From Adiantum capillus-veneris (taxonomy: Eukaryota; Streptophyta; Polypodiopsida; Polypodiales; Pteridaceae): a stretch of DNA of 64,000 nt. Shown here piece after piece: positions 23,482-35,446 of the stretch. The position numbers were made by a program, and so were the translations under genes. Numbering within the stretch: the first letter of the stretch is position 1; the number at the start of each line of letters is the position of its first letter. Where the stretch lies: NCBI GenBank assembly GCA_014529385.2, contig CM043952.1, positions 150,935,057 to 150,999,056 on the forward strand, given 5' to 3'. Under the pieces are notes generated by a model. The model was given only the letters and a program-made list of their open reading frames with translations, searched no databases and was not told the DNA's origin.

Positions 23482-26277
23482 ATGGCTAGAACAAAAGCCA
23501 CTGCAAGGAAGGCAGGCAAGGGACCAGGATTAGCAGCTAAAGCTAGTAGCAGATCTGCAACCCCAAAGAAAAGACCTGGAAAACCCAATAAAATTCTGAA
23601 AGGTCCAAGGGTGAAGAAGTTACAAACCTGCATGGGACTTTTCAGAGAAATCAGAAAGGCACCGAAATGTGTAGATTTATGCATACCAAAGCTGCCCTTT
23701 CAGAGGATGGTGAGGTCCATATGTGAAGAAGCTACCTGGGGCACCAAAAGGTGGAAGGTGGTGGCATTAATGGCTCTACAAGAAGCAGCAGAGGACTTCC
23801 TACTGGAGTACTTCAGTGACATGACCATTGTTGCAGCCCATGCCCACAGGGTTACTATAATGGACAAAGATAGTGAGACACTGAAAAGAATAAGGTGGAG
23901 GTATGACAAACTACTGGTCCCCAATGTCTGCAGGGATAAGAAAATGAGGGAAATTTTGTTATACCCCCCTGAGCTAGTGCCACAACTCACAGTTGTAGAT
24001 GTCACACATGATGTGAATACAAGGGCAAGGGCAGAGACTATTGCTCGCCAAACAGAGGACATGAGGGAAGCAGAGCTTAAGGAGAAAGCAAGAGTAGCAG
24101 TGGAGTCCCAGAGGCAAACAGAATGCAATGTGACTCTGTCCATAGAGGCAAGCAATCAAGAAACTCTATTTTCAATGAAGGATGGTTTGCTTGCAGAGAT
24201 ACCATTTGTAGATGGAGCCAGAAAGCTAGCTCTGGAAAAGTGGACATTAATTTATTGCAGAATCCAGATGCTCAGATTTCAGACACAATTATCTATGCTT
24301 GTCTTAAGTAAGTGTTACTATCTTGCTAGCTTTGAAAACTCAGATAATAGGTTTGCTAACTCAGGTAAAGTCTCTGCAGCCTGATCAAAAGTCAACTCCC
24401 ACTGCACACCCACACAGAGGTGTTTCTTCTTGATCCACAAATGTCAGTGATTATTAGACAAAAGAACAGTCCATATGGGACCTTTGAGAGTTGGTTTCTC
24501 CACTGTGCTATGCTGGAAGTTATTGTCATCATCTTTCCATATGAGAACAACCATCACTGGAGTCTCATATGCCTTGATGTTGACCAACCAGCAGTGTGGG
24601 TGTTCAATTCAATAAAAGGAACCCACCCTGAAATTAGGCTGTAAGTGTTTTGTATCAAAAAGTGTTTCTTATAGATATCCATGTAAATTTGAAGCCTCAT
24701 GCTAACATCTTGACATTGCTTTGTGCAGTTGTATAAAGAGGTTGTTGCTTGCCTATGGCAAGCTATGTGGAAGGTATGAACTATACAAGGCCCCAATCAA
24801 AGATGTACCTGTCCCAAATCAAACCGATGGAAATTCTTGCGGCTGGAGATGTCTTCTCCATGCAGAATATGTCCTGCAAAGCTACTTTGCATTAAAACCT
24901 TTCATGACTAAGGTAACCATTTGGCAATGCATTCAGTTAGTTTTGGTTTAGTTTATAAAAGAATTCTCACCATATGGTCTTTCAATTTTGCAGAGTGCTT
25001 TGAAAAACTACACATATGATTATTTGCAAAGATACCGGGTAAGTTTAATACAACACCTGCTTACTATGTCTAGCCCCAGAGAGCTTGAAGATAGCGGCTT
25101 GGATGACCGCACTATTGATCTAACAATACATGACGTGCCACCACGACAAACCCCTGCATCCGATACAGTGGAATCACAATGGGCCGAGGGGGTCATATCA
25201 GCAGAAGATGAAAGAGCCGAGGATGAGGAAAGGTCAAATGAGCATATGGAAGGTGCTAGTGTACAACCAGAGGAGACAATGAAAGAGCCAAGTCAGCCAG
25301 TGGAGGAGCCAAAAGAGCCTATGGCTGAAACCCAAGATGAGGAAAGCAGGTCTATAGATGAGCAAAAGGATATGGATGAGGAAAGCAGGCCTAAGGATGA
25401 GCAAACTGATATGGATCAGGCAAGGATGTATGAGGCAAGCCGGTCAACCGAGGGAGAGGAAAAGACCTTGGAGAAAACCTTGAATGAGGCAGAAAGAGCC
25501 ATGGGGGAGACCCCTGATGAAGATGTGAATGATGACTATGAAGATGTGAATGATGAAGCTAAAGCAGAGGAGAGCAACAACGATATCAACACTATAGAGA
25601 CCCAGTATGGACCCTTGCTACTTGTAGATACGGTTGTTCCGGCAATGTCTATTCAAGTATGGCAAAATATGTTCAGCTTCTAACTACTTATATGTACTTG
25701 TCAGCTTTTAAAGAGGTTGATTATCTTGGACGTCAATGGATTGCTGCTGATGCGCGTGCCTCTAGGTGACACAGAACCCTTTGAGGATTTGCAAACGTTT
25801 CGGATGGGAACTTGTCGAGTCGTGGTTCGTCCAGAAACCAAGGAATTTATTCAGTTTCTTCTTCCGCGCTTCAGAGTTGCCATATGGTCTTCAATGCAAA
25901 GGCAAAACTTGTCGCCACTAGTTACAATAGTTTGCAGTGTATGCGACGCTCACACGTCAGATTTTACCTTTTTGTATGATCAAAGAAAATGCGTTACCGT
26001 TGAGGGCCACTACCACCCTAAAAAACCACACTTACCTCTTTTGTACAAACCGTTTAGCCAAATCGGTGTACCCTTTGATGCAACTAATACACTACTGATT
26101 GATGATACTCCTGAAAAGGGAGAACTAAATCCGCTGGGAACAACTATCTCACCACCTTCTTTCGAGGGGCATTCCTTCGATTTTTACCTTGAAGACATTC
26201 TGATTCTATACTTACAGAAATTGTATCTCAGTCCATTGTTCACGGACGAGTTTGTACTTTCTAATGAATTAAGATGA
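23482..26277 (+). CDS. gene C: histone H3-like / Ulp1-like protease / FCP1-like phosphatase fusion
   Basis: The start ATG gives MARTKATARK, the H3 N-terminus. Exons: 23482-24307 (with a one-base frame change near 24237, or alternatively an intron 23901-24196), 24380-24640, 24729-24912, 24994-25656, 25705-26277; about 840 residues. Residues 1-140 are H3: a basic tail, FREIRK, LPFQR and RVTIMDKD. A Glu/Arg-rich helical stretch follows. The Ulp1/C48-type domain has SDTIIYACL, NHHWSL (His) and QTDGNSCG (Gln, Cys); the usual Asp after the His strand is Asn (VWVFNSI). Next is an acidic, repeat-like linker of about 220 residues. The FCP1/NIF-like HAD domain has LDVNGLLL, AIWSS and LLIDDTPEKG; the second Asp of its D-X-D is Asn. 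Known roles: H3 packs DNA, Ulp1 removes SUMO, and FCP1-like enzymes dephosphorylate the polymerase II tail. The combination is inferred from splice phases. Confidence 0.75.
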
Positions 26278-26307
26278 CTCTTTTATCATGTCTTTGTCTT
26301 GTCTAAC

Positions 26308-26309
<2 letters not shown>

Positions 26310-26360
<51 letters not shown>
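26310..26360. repeat. (GA)n microsatellite after gene C
   Basis: About 25 GA units just 3' of the gene C stop codon. Confidence 0.9.
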
Positions 26361-26364
<4 letters not shown>

Positions 26365-26807
26365 ACATGGTAAAGAAATGTATTTAAAGCACACTTTTTC
26401 ACAGGGCACAATTGACAAATGAGCTCAATAAACTTCATGTATTGAAAGTCATTTGTATACACTTGGGTTCACAAGAATATCTGTTACATTGACACTACTT
26501 CAACCCGACCATCCAACTCTTTGCACAAAATATCTTTTTCCCTTCGCCGCATCACCTTACGGCCAGCTAGGAAAAAGGAAAAATCTGATAGGTCCTTGTC
26601 CATTGACTCTTCAATTATGTCATGCCGCAAATGCTGAAGACTGCATAGCTCCCTTATTGTAACCACCAATAGTAGGCCATGCTCTTTATCAATCACTTCC
26701 ACATCCACAGCAGGATTATCTTCCAAACCTGCAGAAACCTAGTCCATAGGAATGTACTTACCATTGAGCATTTGTGATCGCATATACCAAAACGAGAGTA
26801 ACAGTGA

Positions 26808-27904
26808 TTAGCTTGCAATCATGTACTTGACAACTAGAGTATCAAGCGCGACCTCGCACCGTAAACCAATCTCTTCCTTTACATACCATCCTCTGTCAAG
26901 AAGTTTGTCACAGGATGATTGCTGAAATGACTTACACATGAACATAGTTTTCGTAACACGGATGTTGTAGCTATGAAACAACTCTATGAAGAGTGCAACA
27001 GGACAAAAGTTTGCAATTCTAACCAGTTTGGTGGGAATAGAGCTACGTAGAGACCTCTGTATATCCTTGTAGAGCTTACTTCGCTTTGCCTCCACCATTG
27101 TTTCCTCGGGAACTGGCCAGTCCACAGTATTCCAATCGGTTGGTAGAGGCACTTTCACCAACATGCCATTCTTATTCCCTGAGCTGATTTGGTAGAAGTG
27201 GTCATAAAAAAATATTCCCTCATCAGCCAGTCTTTTGCTGCTCCTCCCTGAATACTGTAGAGAACCAATGTGGGCATGAACAACATGGAAGAGGCCTATT
27301 ATGCACTCCACAGGCTCCCATTGCTCATAAGAAGAGGGATAAACATCTGCAATATATATAAGAAGAGTTAAACTAAGAGTATCAATAAGTAAAAATGACA
27401 AATCTAATGTAATTGAGCTGTGAAGAATGGAGACATTGCTCATAACAAGCGGGAGAAACATTGCAAAATATATAAGAAAAGTTATAATGAGAGTATCAGT
27501 AAGTTCACATGTCAAGAGTACTTACAATTGCAACGTGGTTGATGTATATCTGATACATGTCCACCGTTTGCTATCACCTCTGGATGGGTAAACACATGCT
27601 GAACAAGAACTTCCTTTACAGATCTTTTGCCGATTTCAACTTTGAAATCCAACACTCTGGCCTTCCATGCTGAGCGGTAAACGTTGATACCACTAGACCT
27701 CTTGGGTCTTCTTGGTTGCATGAGAACCCATGAACCTTTGTTTATCCTTTGTCCAACCCATTGGTTCTCTGCACTTATTGAAGTTGATATTGTAATTGAG
27801 GATATGCTACTACTTGGCCTTCTAGGCAAAGTGCAGCTGTTGGTTGTTGGTGTGAGAGACAGTAAACACCTGGAGCTTCTTGGGCGAGAAGACGTGGAAG
27901 CCAT
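26808..27904 (-). CDS. gene D: unrecognised protein of the 11.7-kb transposon
   Basis: Two exons, 27904-27526 and 27346-26808, with GT-AG sites and matching phase, giving 305 residues. The N-terminal about 45 residues are Ser/Arg-rich and probably disordered. A central part has GQRINKGSWVLMQPRRPKRS. The C-terminal exon has SYEQWEPVECIIGLFH and IPTKLVRIANFCPVALF. No family is recognised. The gene starts about 320 bases inside the right terminal repeat and converges on gene C, 530 bases apart. An intact frame across both exons suggests it was under selection in the element. It could be a DNA-binding or structural accessory protein, but nothing in the sequence shows that. Confidence 0.65.
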
Positions 27905-28223
27905 AGCTCTCAGAGAAAAGCTTTAGTGGAGGGAGATTCACTTTGAAAGCATTCTAATGGAGGGAAAGTGTTTTAGAATTCCAATATCTTGTGCGGGCTT
28001 AATGGTCAGCCTCCAGTACGTTAATGACCATAAGAGAATATCAGAAGTGGGACCACATGCAAGCACCTAAAAGCTCGATAAAAGGAAGGAAATTATGATG
28101 CTACGATCCTAGATTCGTGAAAGTTTTATGCTATTTTTCTATTTTTTGAGTCTTTCCACGTACTTTCCTACGTAACGTAGCCTTCGTGCTCATTGGACGC
28201 GCTCTATTTTTCTCTCTCTTCAT

Positions 28224-28262
28224 ATGGCCCTCCAAATGAACTCTGAAATTTCCTAATGTCAA
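28224..28262 (-). repeat. right terminal inverted repeat of the 11.7-kb transposon
   Basis: Reverse complement starts TTGACATTAGGAAATTTC and ends CATTTGGAGGGCCAT. Confidence 0.85.
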
Positions 28263-29047
28263 TGCGAAAACAATGCTCTCAAGAGAGCTTACCGGCACTT
28301 GAAAGTGCTCGCCAAAATGCATATATAATGGGCATCAACCATGTGCCATAACCATATGCAAACCATCCGCAAAGACCATGAATCCAAGCACAAAATCACT
28401 GCCAAAGTATTTTGTGAAAATCAGTGAAAGAAGCTCCACCTGTGTGCTCCAAAAAACTGCGTCTCTCAAGAGACCGCCTCGATGGTGTGTAAACGTCTCC
28501 GTACTTCGTTGCCCAAGTCTACCAAAAAATCCTCAAACCACAAGCTTAACACAAGCTGCAATTGCATCTTCAGCTCAGAATTTATGCACTCAACTTCAAG
28601 CATCTCCCGTGCTTCCAAAAGTGCATCAAACTCGCACACAATGCGACAACAGAAAATCTGAAATTTCTGCATACAGTCAGTCTGAGCTGAATATCAGCAA
28701 AACGGTGAGGAATTTGCAAAAAGTTTCTTCTGCAAAGTTGTAGACCACGTCGAAACGGATGGGCATCTTAGATAGAATTCTCAGATCTGCATTCTACAAG
28801 GAGAAAAACGAATATGAAAACTGTGCTGTTGTGCACATAGTTTTAGGACAGCACTTTCACTTACACACAATCGTCCACACTCCTTTCTGAGCTTCCACAA
28901 GAGCATACATCACTCTCAACTGAGCTCACAAGCTCCCATTGCATTCTCACAGCAAGTCTTCTGCTTTCTTAATCTCTCTACCGTCGAGAGAGAGCGAGCT
29001 ATCGTTTCGAAGCTCTCAAAGCCTTCGTGCTCTCCGCGGTCACCATA
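28263..29047 (-). other. copia leader, LTR-proximal part
   Basis: Non-coding leader between the nested transposon and the primer site. It continues 15752-16553 if the insert is removed. Confidence 0.6.
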
Positions 29048-29059
29048 GCTCTGATACCA
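29048..29059 (-). promoter_or_regulatory. primer-binding site, initiator tRNA-Met
   Basis: The minus strand reads TGGTATCAGAGC two bases inside the 5' LTR end, the standard plant iMet primer site. Confidence 0.92.
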
Positions 29060-29061
29060 AT

Positions 29062-29248
29062 TGAAGGGGATCGGGGAGCACCACAGACGGAGAGTGAGAG
29101 AGAGAGAAGGAGATACATACACGATGTGGGTGGGGAGACTCTGAAGTGAGCAGCCCCCTATACACTTATGCTATGTATAAGTTATACAAGTCAGTGAGCG
29201 TCCAGACTCTGAACGGTCGGACAAGACACAAACGCCTATACCCCAACA
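29062..29248 (-). repeat. 5' LTR of the copia element
   Basis: 187 bp copy of 13625-13809. Differences are concentrated in the half near 29180-29240 and are mostly transitions. Confidence 0.93.
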
Positions 29249-30499
29249 GTTAACATTGTGTATTACTAGAATACAATGCTTTATTAGATGCAACCAACCT
29301 ATTGAAAATATAAAGGTATACTATGTCACCTATTCCACTTGAGGACTCATGCATTTGCATAAATATGTGTGTCAAATATAAGGGCCTTCAACAGAGGATT
29401 AATCTCTGTATACATAGGTAGTGCTGCTGAAGACGATAGGATGGTGGCAATGGAATGGCCGGGCCAAAATTTACCATGCCAAGGACTTATGAATGTCGAT
29501 TTAATGAATGTCAAATCCTAACAAGTTGGTGTTTGCAACAGGCAGGCTGTTGAAGGTGATCGTGACAAGGGGAGGAGCAGGGCAGTGAAATGTGTGGACA
29601 CAAGATAGAGGCTGGTGAGCAGGGGTCGCACAACAGGAGAGAGGGGGGCATGACCAGCTTGCAAGGCAGGTGCAAAGGGCAAGGTTGCACACTAGGGAGG
29701 GTGTGAAAGCAGGGGTAGGGAGATGTTGCGGTGGTTCTGTGAGGGCATCTGCATGCTATGGGCAGCACAGGTCACACGATCTCGAGAGCTAGTGGAGGCA
29801 CGCATAGAGAGAAAAATGTATGTGGCAAGCACAGGTAGGAGATACATGAGCCGTCGTGCATAAGGGGAACTGTGGGGTGGTGAAAATGACCCAAAGAGCT
29901 GTGTCAGGCCACGAAGGCGATGGATCTAGTGGGGAGCGCACAAGAGGTGTAGGGCACAGGAAATGACGTATTGGTGCAGAAGCCTCGAGGAGATGATGGG
30001 GACAGGCGAAACTCCTCTCTCCATAGGGTGTTTGCCTCCTACATATCTGCATGCAAAATGAGACCTACGTCCACCATCTACCTCTTTTACAAAACCCATT
30101 TGATCCAGCACAGGCAGTGATCAGGGCTCTTCGCTTGCTGCTTCGAGCTAATGCCGTGCTAAATCGAAAACGCTGGAAGCTGCTGAGTCGCAGGGCGAGG
30201 GAGCACGTTTACTGGCACGTTCACTAAGCACGTTAGAGAGAGAGAGAGAGAGAGAGAGATCGCATGTTCTATCCAAAGCTTGACAAAGCAGACATATTGT
30301 GTGGCCAATGCTTTTGATGAGAGTAGAGCTAGTTACAATGCTGCTAGAGAGAGACTAAGGAAGAGAAAGGAGAGAGACTAGGAGAGAGAGAACCCTTAGT
30401 AAACGTTACTAGGGTTCCATTTTCTCCCGTGCGATAGAGTAAGCCCGAGTCTCAGCATGCTTGGTTGCAAAGCCTGATCAGTCGTTGTTCACGTGGGAA
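29249..30499. other. intergenic, no gene recognised
   Basis: Short frames only. One GA run at about 30236-30260. Confidence 0.55.
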
Positions 30500-31125
30500 T
30501 CTTCACGGAAACAAAGAAAAGATAGAACCCTTCTACTTGAGGACGACAAGCTCTTCTGCCTTGTTCTCTCTGTAAAAGAAAAACACTGCCCCCAACTAGA
30601 GCCGAATCAACCCTTACCAAATTCCCTTGCCCCATCCTCTCTTTGCCCTTGGAGATGATGTTGCTCAGGACATCTGGTTGTTCATTGACGATCGCAAGAG
30701 CCTTAAGCAGAAAGAGGCCAAGCAGAATATGCAATCTCTGTGGCTCATACGATCTCTTCCTTACCGACAAGAGTGTCCTGCATGCTCTGTCGAAGCTTCT
30801 TGGGAAGAATTTCTTCGAGAAGAAGAAACATCCCATCCCTGTAGACCTTAGAAAGAAGGATTTGAAGAAACAGATAGAGAGAGTGTTTGTGGCTCCACGT
30901 TTCTCTATATCAAGGGTGGCACTTGCTCAGTCGTCAAAGTTGGTTGGCTTTCACAAAGCAAGAAGAGGTTTGTGCCAACATCCATGCTGTTGCAGCTGGT
31001 GTAGCGTCATTTATACCCAAGAAATGGAAGAACATAAGGTCCATGTATCTGAAAACTCTAGAGTCAGCTCCTCTCCCACTATACCAGTCTCTACCAGATC
31101 TTGCTATGAAAATTGGTTAGAAAGG
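30500..31125 (+). pseudogene. ribosomal-L1-domain protein (RSL1D1/UTP30-like) pseudogene
   Basis: Conserved pieces lie in all three forward frames: LLLEDDKLFCLVLSVKEKH (near 30530), DIWLFIDDRKSLKQKEAKQN (near 30675), then SYDLFLTDKSVLHALSKLLG and KKKHPIPVDLRKKDLKKQI (30750-30870), then SFIPKKWKNIRSMYLKTLES (near 31015). Together they match the order of a ribosomal L1 domain protein of the nucleolar RSL1D1/UTP30 type, which helps 60S/SSU ribosome assembly. The order is uninterrupted by introns but frame changes occur at least twice, so it is a decayed, probably retroposed or fragmentary copy. No poly-A tail or target duplication was seen. Confidence 0.78.
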
Positions 31126-32029
<904 letters not shown>

Positions 32030-32209
32030 AGACTTTGTCTATCTTATATAGCATCCTCAAGCAGCACTCCTTACAGCTTTCACTCTAGCAAATTCCTAAT
32101 CCTAGGTGCTGCACGTCTAATAGGAAAAATTAATGATTTTGCCATTAGCTTTGCTTGTAATGCTGATGTTGACTTGTTCACCTAGAACTATTTCTTACAA
32201 GAAGTAAAA
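32030..32209. repeat. satellite monomer fragment left of the gypsy insertion
   Basis: Matches the about 590-bp satellite from GCATCCTCAAGCA to GAAGTAAAA; the monomer resumes at 38061. Confidence 0.85.
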
Positions 32210-32361
32210 TGTAAGACTAGGGGAACTAGTGCCTTGGAGTCCACCACCCAACCTCCCACTATATAGCAAGCTCCTAGCCCTTTGCCCTAGTTGGACTCCC
32301 TTTCCACATTGCCTAGTCCGGCCTTGCTCTAGTTTAGTCCGGCCTTGCCCTTGTCCTGACA
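32210..32361 (-). repeat. 3' LTR of the gypsy element (152 bp)
   Basis: TGTAAGACTAGGGG to TTGTCCTGACA. It contains a tandem duplication of about 20 bases (TAGTCCGGCCTTGC repeated) that the other LTR lacks. Confidence 0.92.
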
Positions 32362-32532
32362 TTACTCCCCCCTTAAGGAAGAGTTTTCGTCTTCGAAAAC
32401 AAAAGTGGGAAATTTCTTCTTAAGAACACTAATGTTTTTCCAAGTGGCGCATTCCTCAGGTCAATCTTTCCATTTGATTAAGGCTTGTTGACGTACATGA
32501 TGACGCATACGTAAATCATGGTAGTCCAGAAT

Positions 32533-35313
32533 TCATTCAGGTTCATGCGATAAGGTAGGAGGTTCAACGAAATCGACCAGAATCTGTTGGCCAATGACAT
32601 TGTCGTCCCCATTTAACCGCTTGCGTAAACGGCTTACATGAAACAACGGATGAATACGAGAATGTGTAGGTAGCGATAATTTGTAGGCACGATCACCTAC
32701 TCGCTTGAGTATTTTGAAAGGCCCACAATATCGTGGAGATAATTTAGGTGTTGGCCCAATTTTCAGACCTTTTGAATGTTCTGGCAGACGTAAAAATACT
32801 TGCTCCCCTTCCTCAAAGATAACTTGCCGACGTTTCTCATCAGCGTACTTCTTATACCGACCCTGCGCTTGTGGGACATTCTGACAAGCGAGTTTCAGCA
32901 TATCCATGTGGTCTTGGAGAAAATCCTTAACCTGTTGGAGTTTTTGGTTGCCAACCCCACCGTAACAGGTGACCTAGGTTGAAAACCATACATGAGCATG
33001 AAAGGACTAAATCTAGTTGTGACATGCTTAGCACTATTGTAGGCAAACTCGAGAATAGGTAAATATTCTAGCCCAGTCTGACTGTTTCTTGCTAACATAT
33101 GCGCGTAGCATATCCTCTAGCACTTGGTTAACTCGTTCAGTCTGACCATCTGTTTCTGGATGATCGGTTGTACTGAGGTTCAGTTGTGTACCCAATCGTT
33201 TGAACACAGCCCTCCAAAAATGACTGTTAAACTTGGGATCACGATCACTGACAATGTTACTTGGCAAATCATACAATTTATATAGGTTGTCCACAAATAA
33301 CTTGGCTAGTTCTGGAGTCTTAATCGTTGATTTGGTTGTAATAAACTTACATGGTTCCGGTCTACGACCACCCATACCGAGTGATGACCTCGTACAGTGA
33401 TTGGTAAACCCACAATAAAATCCATAGAGATACTGTCCTATTTACCATTGGGAATCTCCAAAGGATGTAAGAGTCCTCCTGCTTTCAGGCGCTCTGCTTT
33501 GTTAACCTGACATTTTTGGCAATGCAAGACATAATCTTGAACAAAGCCATGTAAACCTGGCCAATAAAACTATCGTCGTACGAGAGCGTAAGTCTTTCTA
33601 ATACCCGAGTGCCGTGCACTTGGACTATCATGACATTCATAAAGAATTTGGCGTCGAATGTTTGTGTCCGTCGGTACACAAACTCTCCCCTTTTGGAGTA
33701 GGTATCCATTGTCGATGGTGAAATGCTTCCATCGTTGTAAGTCATCACTCGACAGAGGAGAACTATGTGTGGAGGTTAACGCTACACTACCATCATTGGA
33801 GTGAGAAGGATCCCTCATTTGTACATGGCTCCACACTTTGGAATATGTATCATCATGCTCATATTTTCCTTTTAGAGAATCCAAAAATTCACTACGAAGT
33901 TCCGTGAACAAGAGAGAATTGATCTTCAACATACGATCAAGAGTGTCAACCACCACATTGTATCGTCCTTTACGACACCGGAGCTTGGCGTCATATTCTT
34001 GAAGAATCTTAGCCCACCTAGCTTTCCGACCCTTCAAATTAGTTTGTTGTGTAAACCATTTGATGCTTTCATGGTCAAACACAATCTCAAACTGAGCAGC
34101 CATACAATTAATGTCGCCATGTTTTTAAGGCAGACACTATTGCATAGAGTTCGCGTGCATAAGCAGAGTACTTCTGTTGTGCTGCATCAAGCTTTTTGCT
34201 TTCAAATATAATTGGTTGTCCGTCTTGTAACAGGACTGCTCCAATAGCACGGTCACTGGCATCTGTTTCCAAAACGAATGGTTTCAAAGGATCTCAATAG
34301 CTAGTATTGGAGCTGTAGCTAATGCATCCTTGAGCGTAGCAAAACTATGATGTTGAGCGGGTTCCCATTGAAAAGCTTTGCCTTTGCCTTTCAGTTGGTC
34401 CGTCATGGGAACAACAATATTAGCATAGTTTTTAACGAACCTTCGATAAAAACCTGCAAATCCTTAAAAAATATGTAACTCTTCCAGATTTTTAGGAAAA
34501 GGCCACTACCGGATTGTATCCACTTTGGATTGATCCATATGTAGGTCTGTAGTTGAAATAACATGCCCAAGATAGTGAATTTCTTCTTTCAAAAAATCAC
34601 ACTTAGATTCCTTGGCATATAATTTATTTGTTCATAACAATTCGAACACCTGCCTCAGATGTTGTAAGTGTTCTTCTTCAGAAGCACTGTATACTAGAAT
34701 GTCATCGAGAAAAACGATGACGAATTTGCCCAAGTATGGCTTCAAGACACTATCCATAAGTGTCATGAATGTTGCGGGTGCGTTGGTTAACCCAAAAGGC
34801 ATAACCAAAAACTCGTAGTGTCCAAACCTTGTTCGGAATGCAGTTTTGGGTATATTAGCAAGTCGAATACGGACTTGGTGATAACCTGACCGCAAGTCTA
34901 TTTTCGTAAAAATACGAGCATGAGTGAGTTTGTTGAACAACTCATCCAGCGTGGCAATGGGTACTTGTTCTTAACAGTAAGCGCATTTAAGCCACGGTAG
35001 TCTACACACATGGGCTTACTGTCGTCCTTTTTCTTCACTAATAGGTAGAAGAAGCCCATGGTGAAAAACTGGGTTGTATAAACCCTATACTAAGGTAGTC
35101 AGCAAGCTGACGTTCCACCTCAGCAGCTTCAAAGCAACTCATGCGGTAGAGCGGTTTACTGACAGGTTTACTGCCTACAACCACATCGATGCTATGTTGC
35201 ACCGATCGTGTCGACGGTAATCCTGGTGACAAATCATTAGGAAAAACATCGTGAAATTCCTTTAATAAATTTTTTAACTCACTAGCAACTTTTGCTTGTT
35301 GGGAAGTAGCCAT
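32533..35313 (-). pseudogene. gypsy pol (RT, RNase H, integrase), multiply broken
   Basis: In order on the minus strand: RT start (35313-35038), and RT core with [23 protein letters not shown] and the catalytic FLDDILVYS (34940-34632). RNase H follows with ETDASDRAIGAVL (near 34270). The integrase zinc-binding H2C2 segment is at about 33640-33480. Integrase core residues are in MDFIVGLP, SDRDPKF and ETDGQTERVNQ (33430-33100), and the C-terminal domain has PRYCGPFKILKRVGDRAYKL (near 32740). Several frameshifts and stops separate these blocks. No chromodomain is visible after the integrase end at 32533. Confidence 0.9.
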
Positions 35314-35446
35314 TGGTGGAAGAGATGAGAGAGAAGCATGCGGCGTTTAGGAATATTCAACAGATTCAATGTTAGAGAGAAAATGAGACAATGAGTAACA
35401 CAACAAAACTTGATCTATTTCATTATCAAAAACGAGTTGCATAAGC

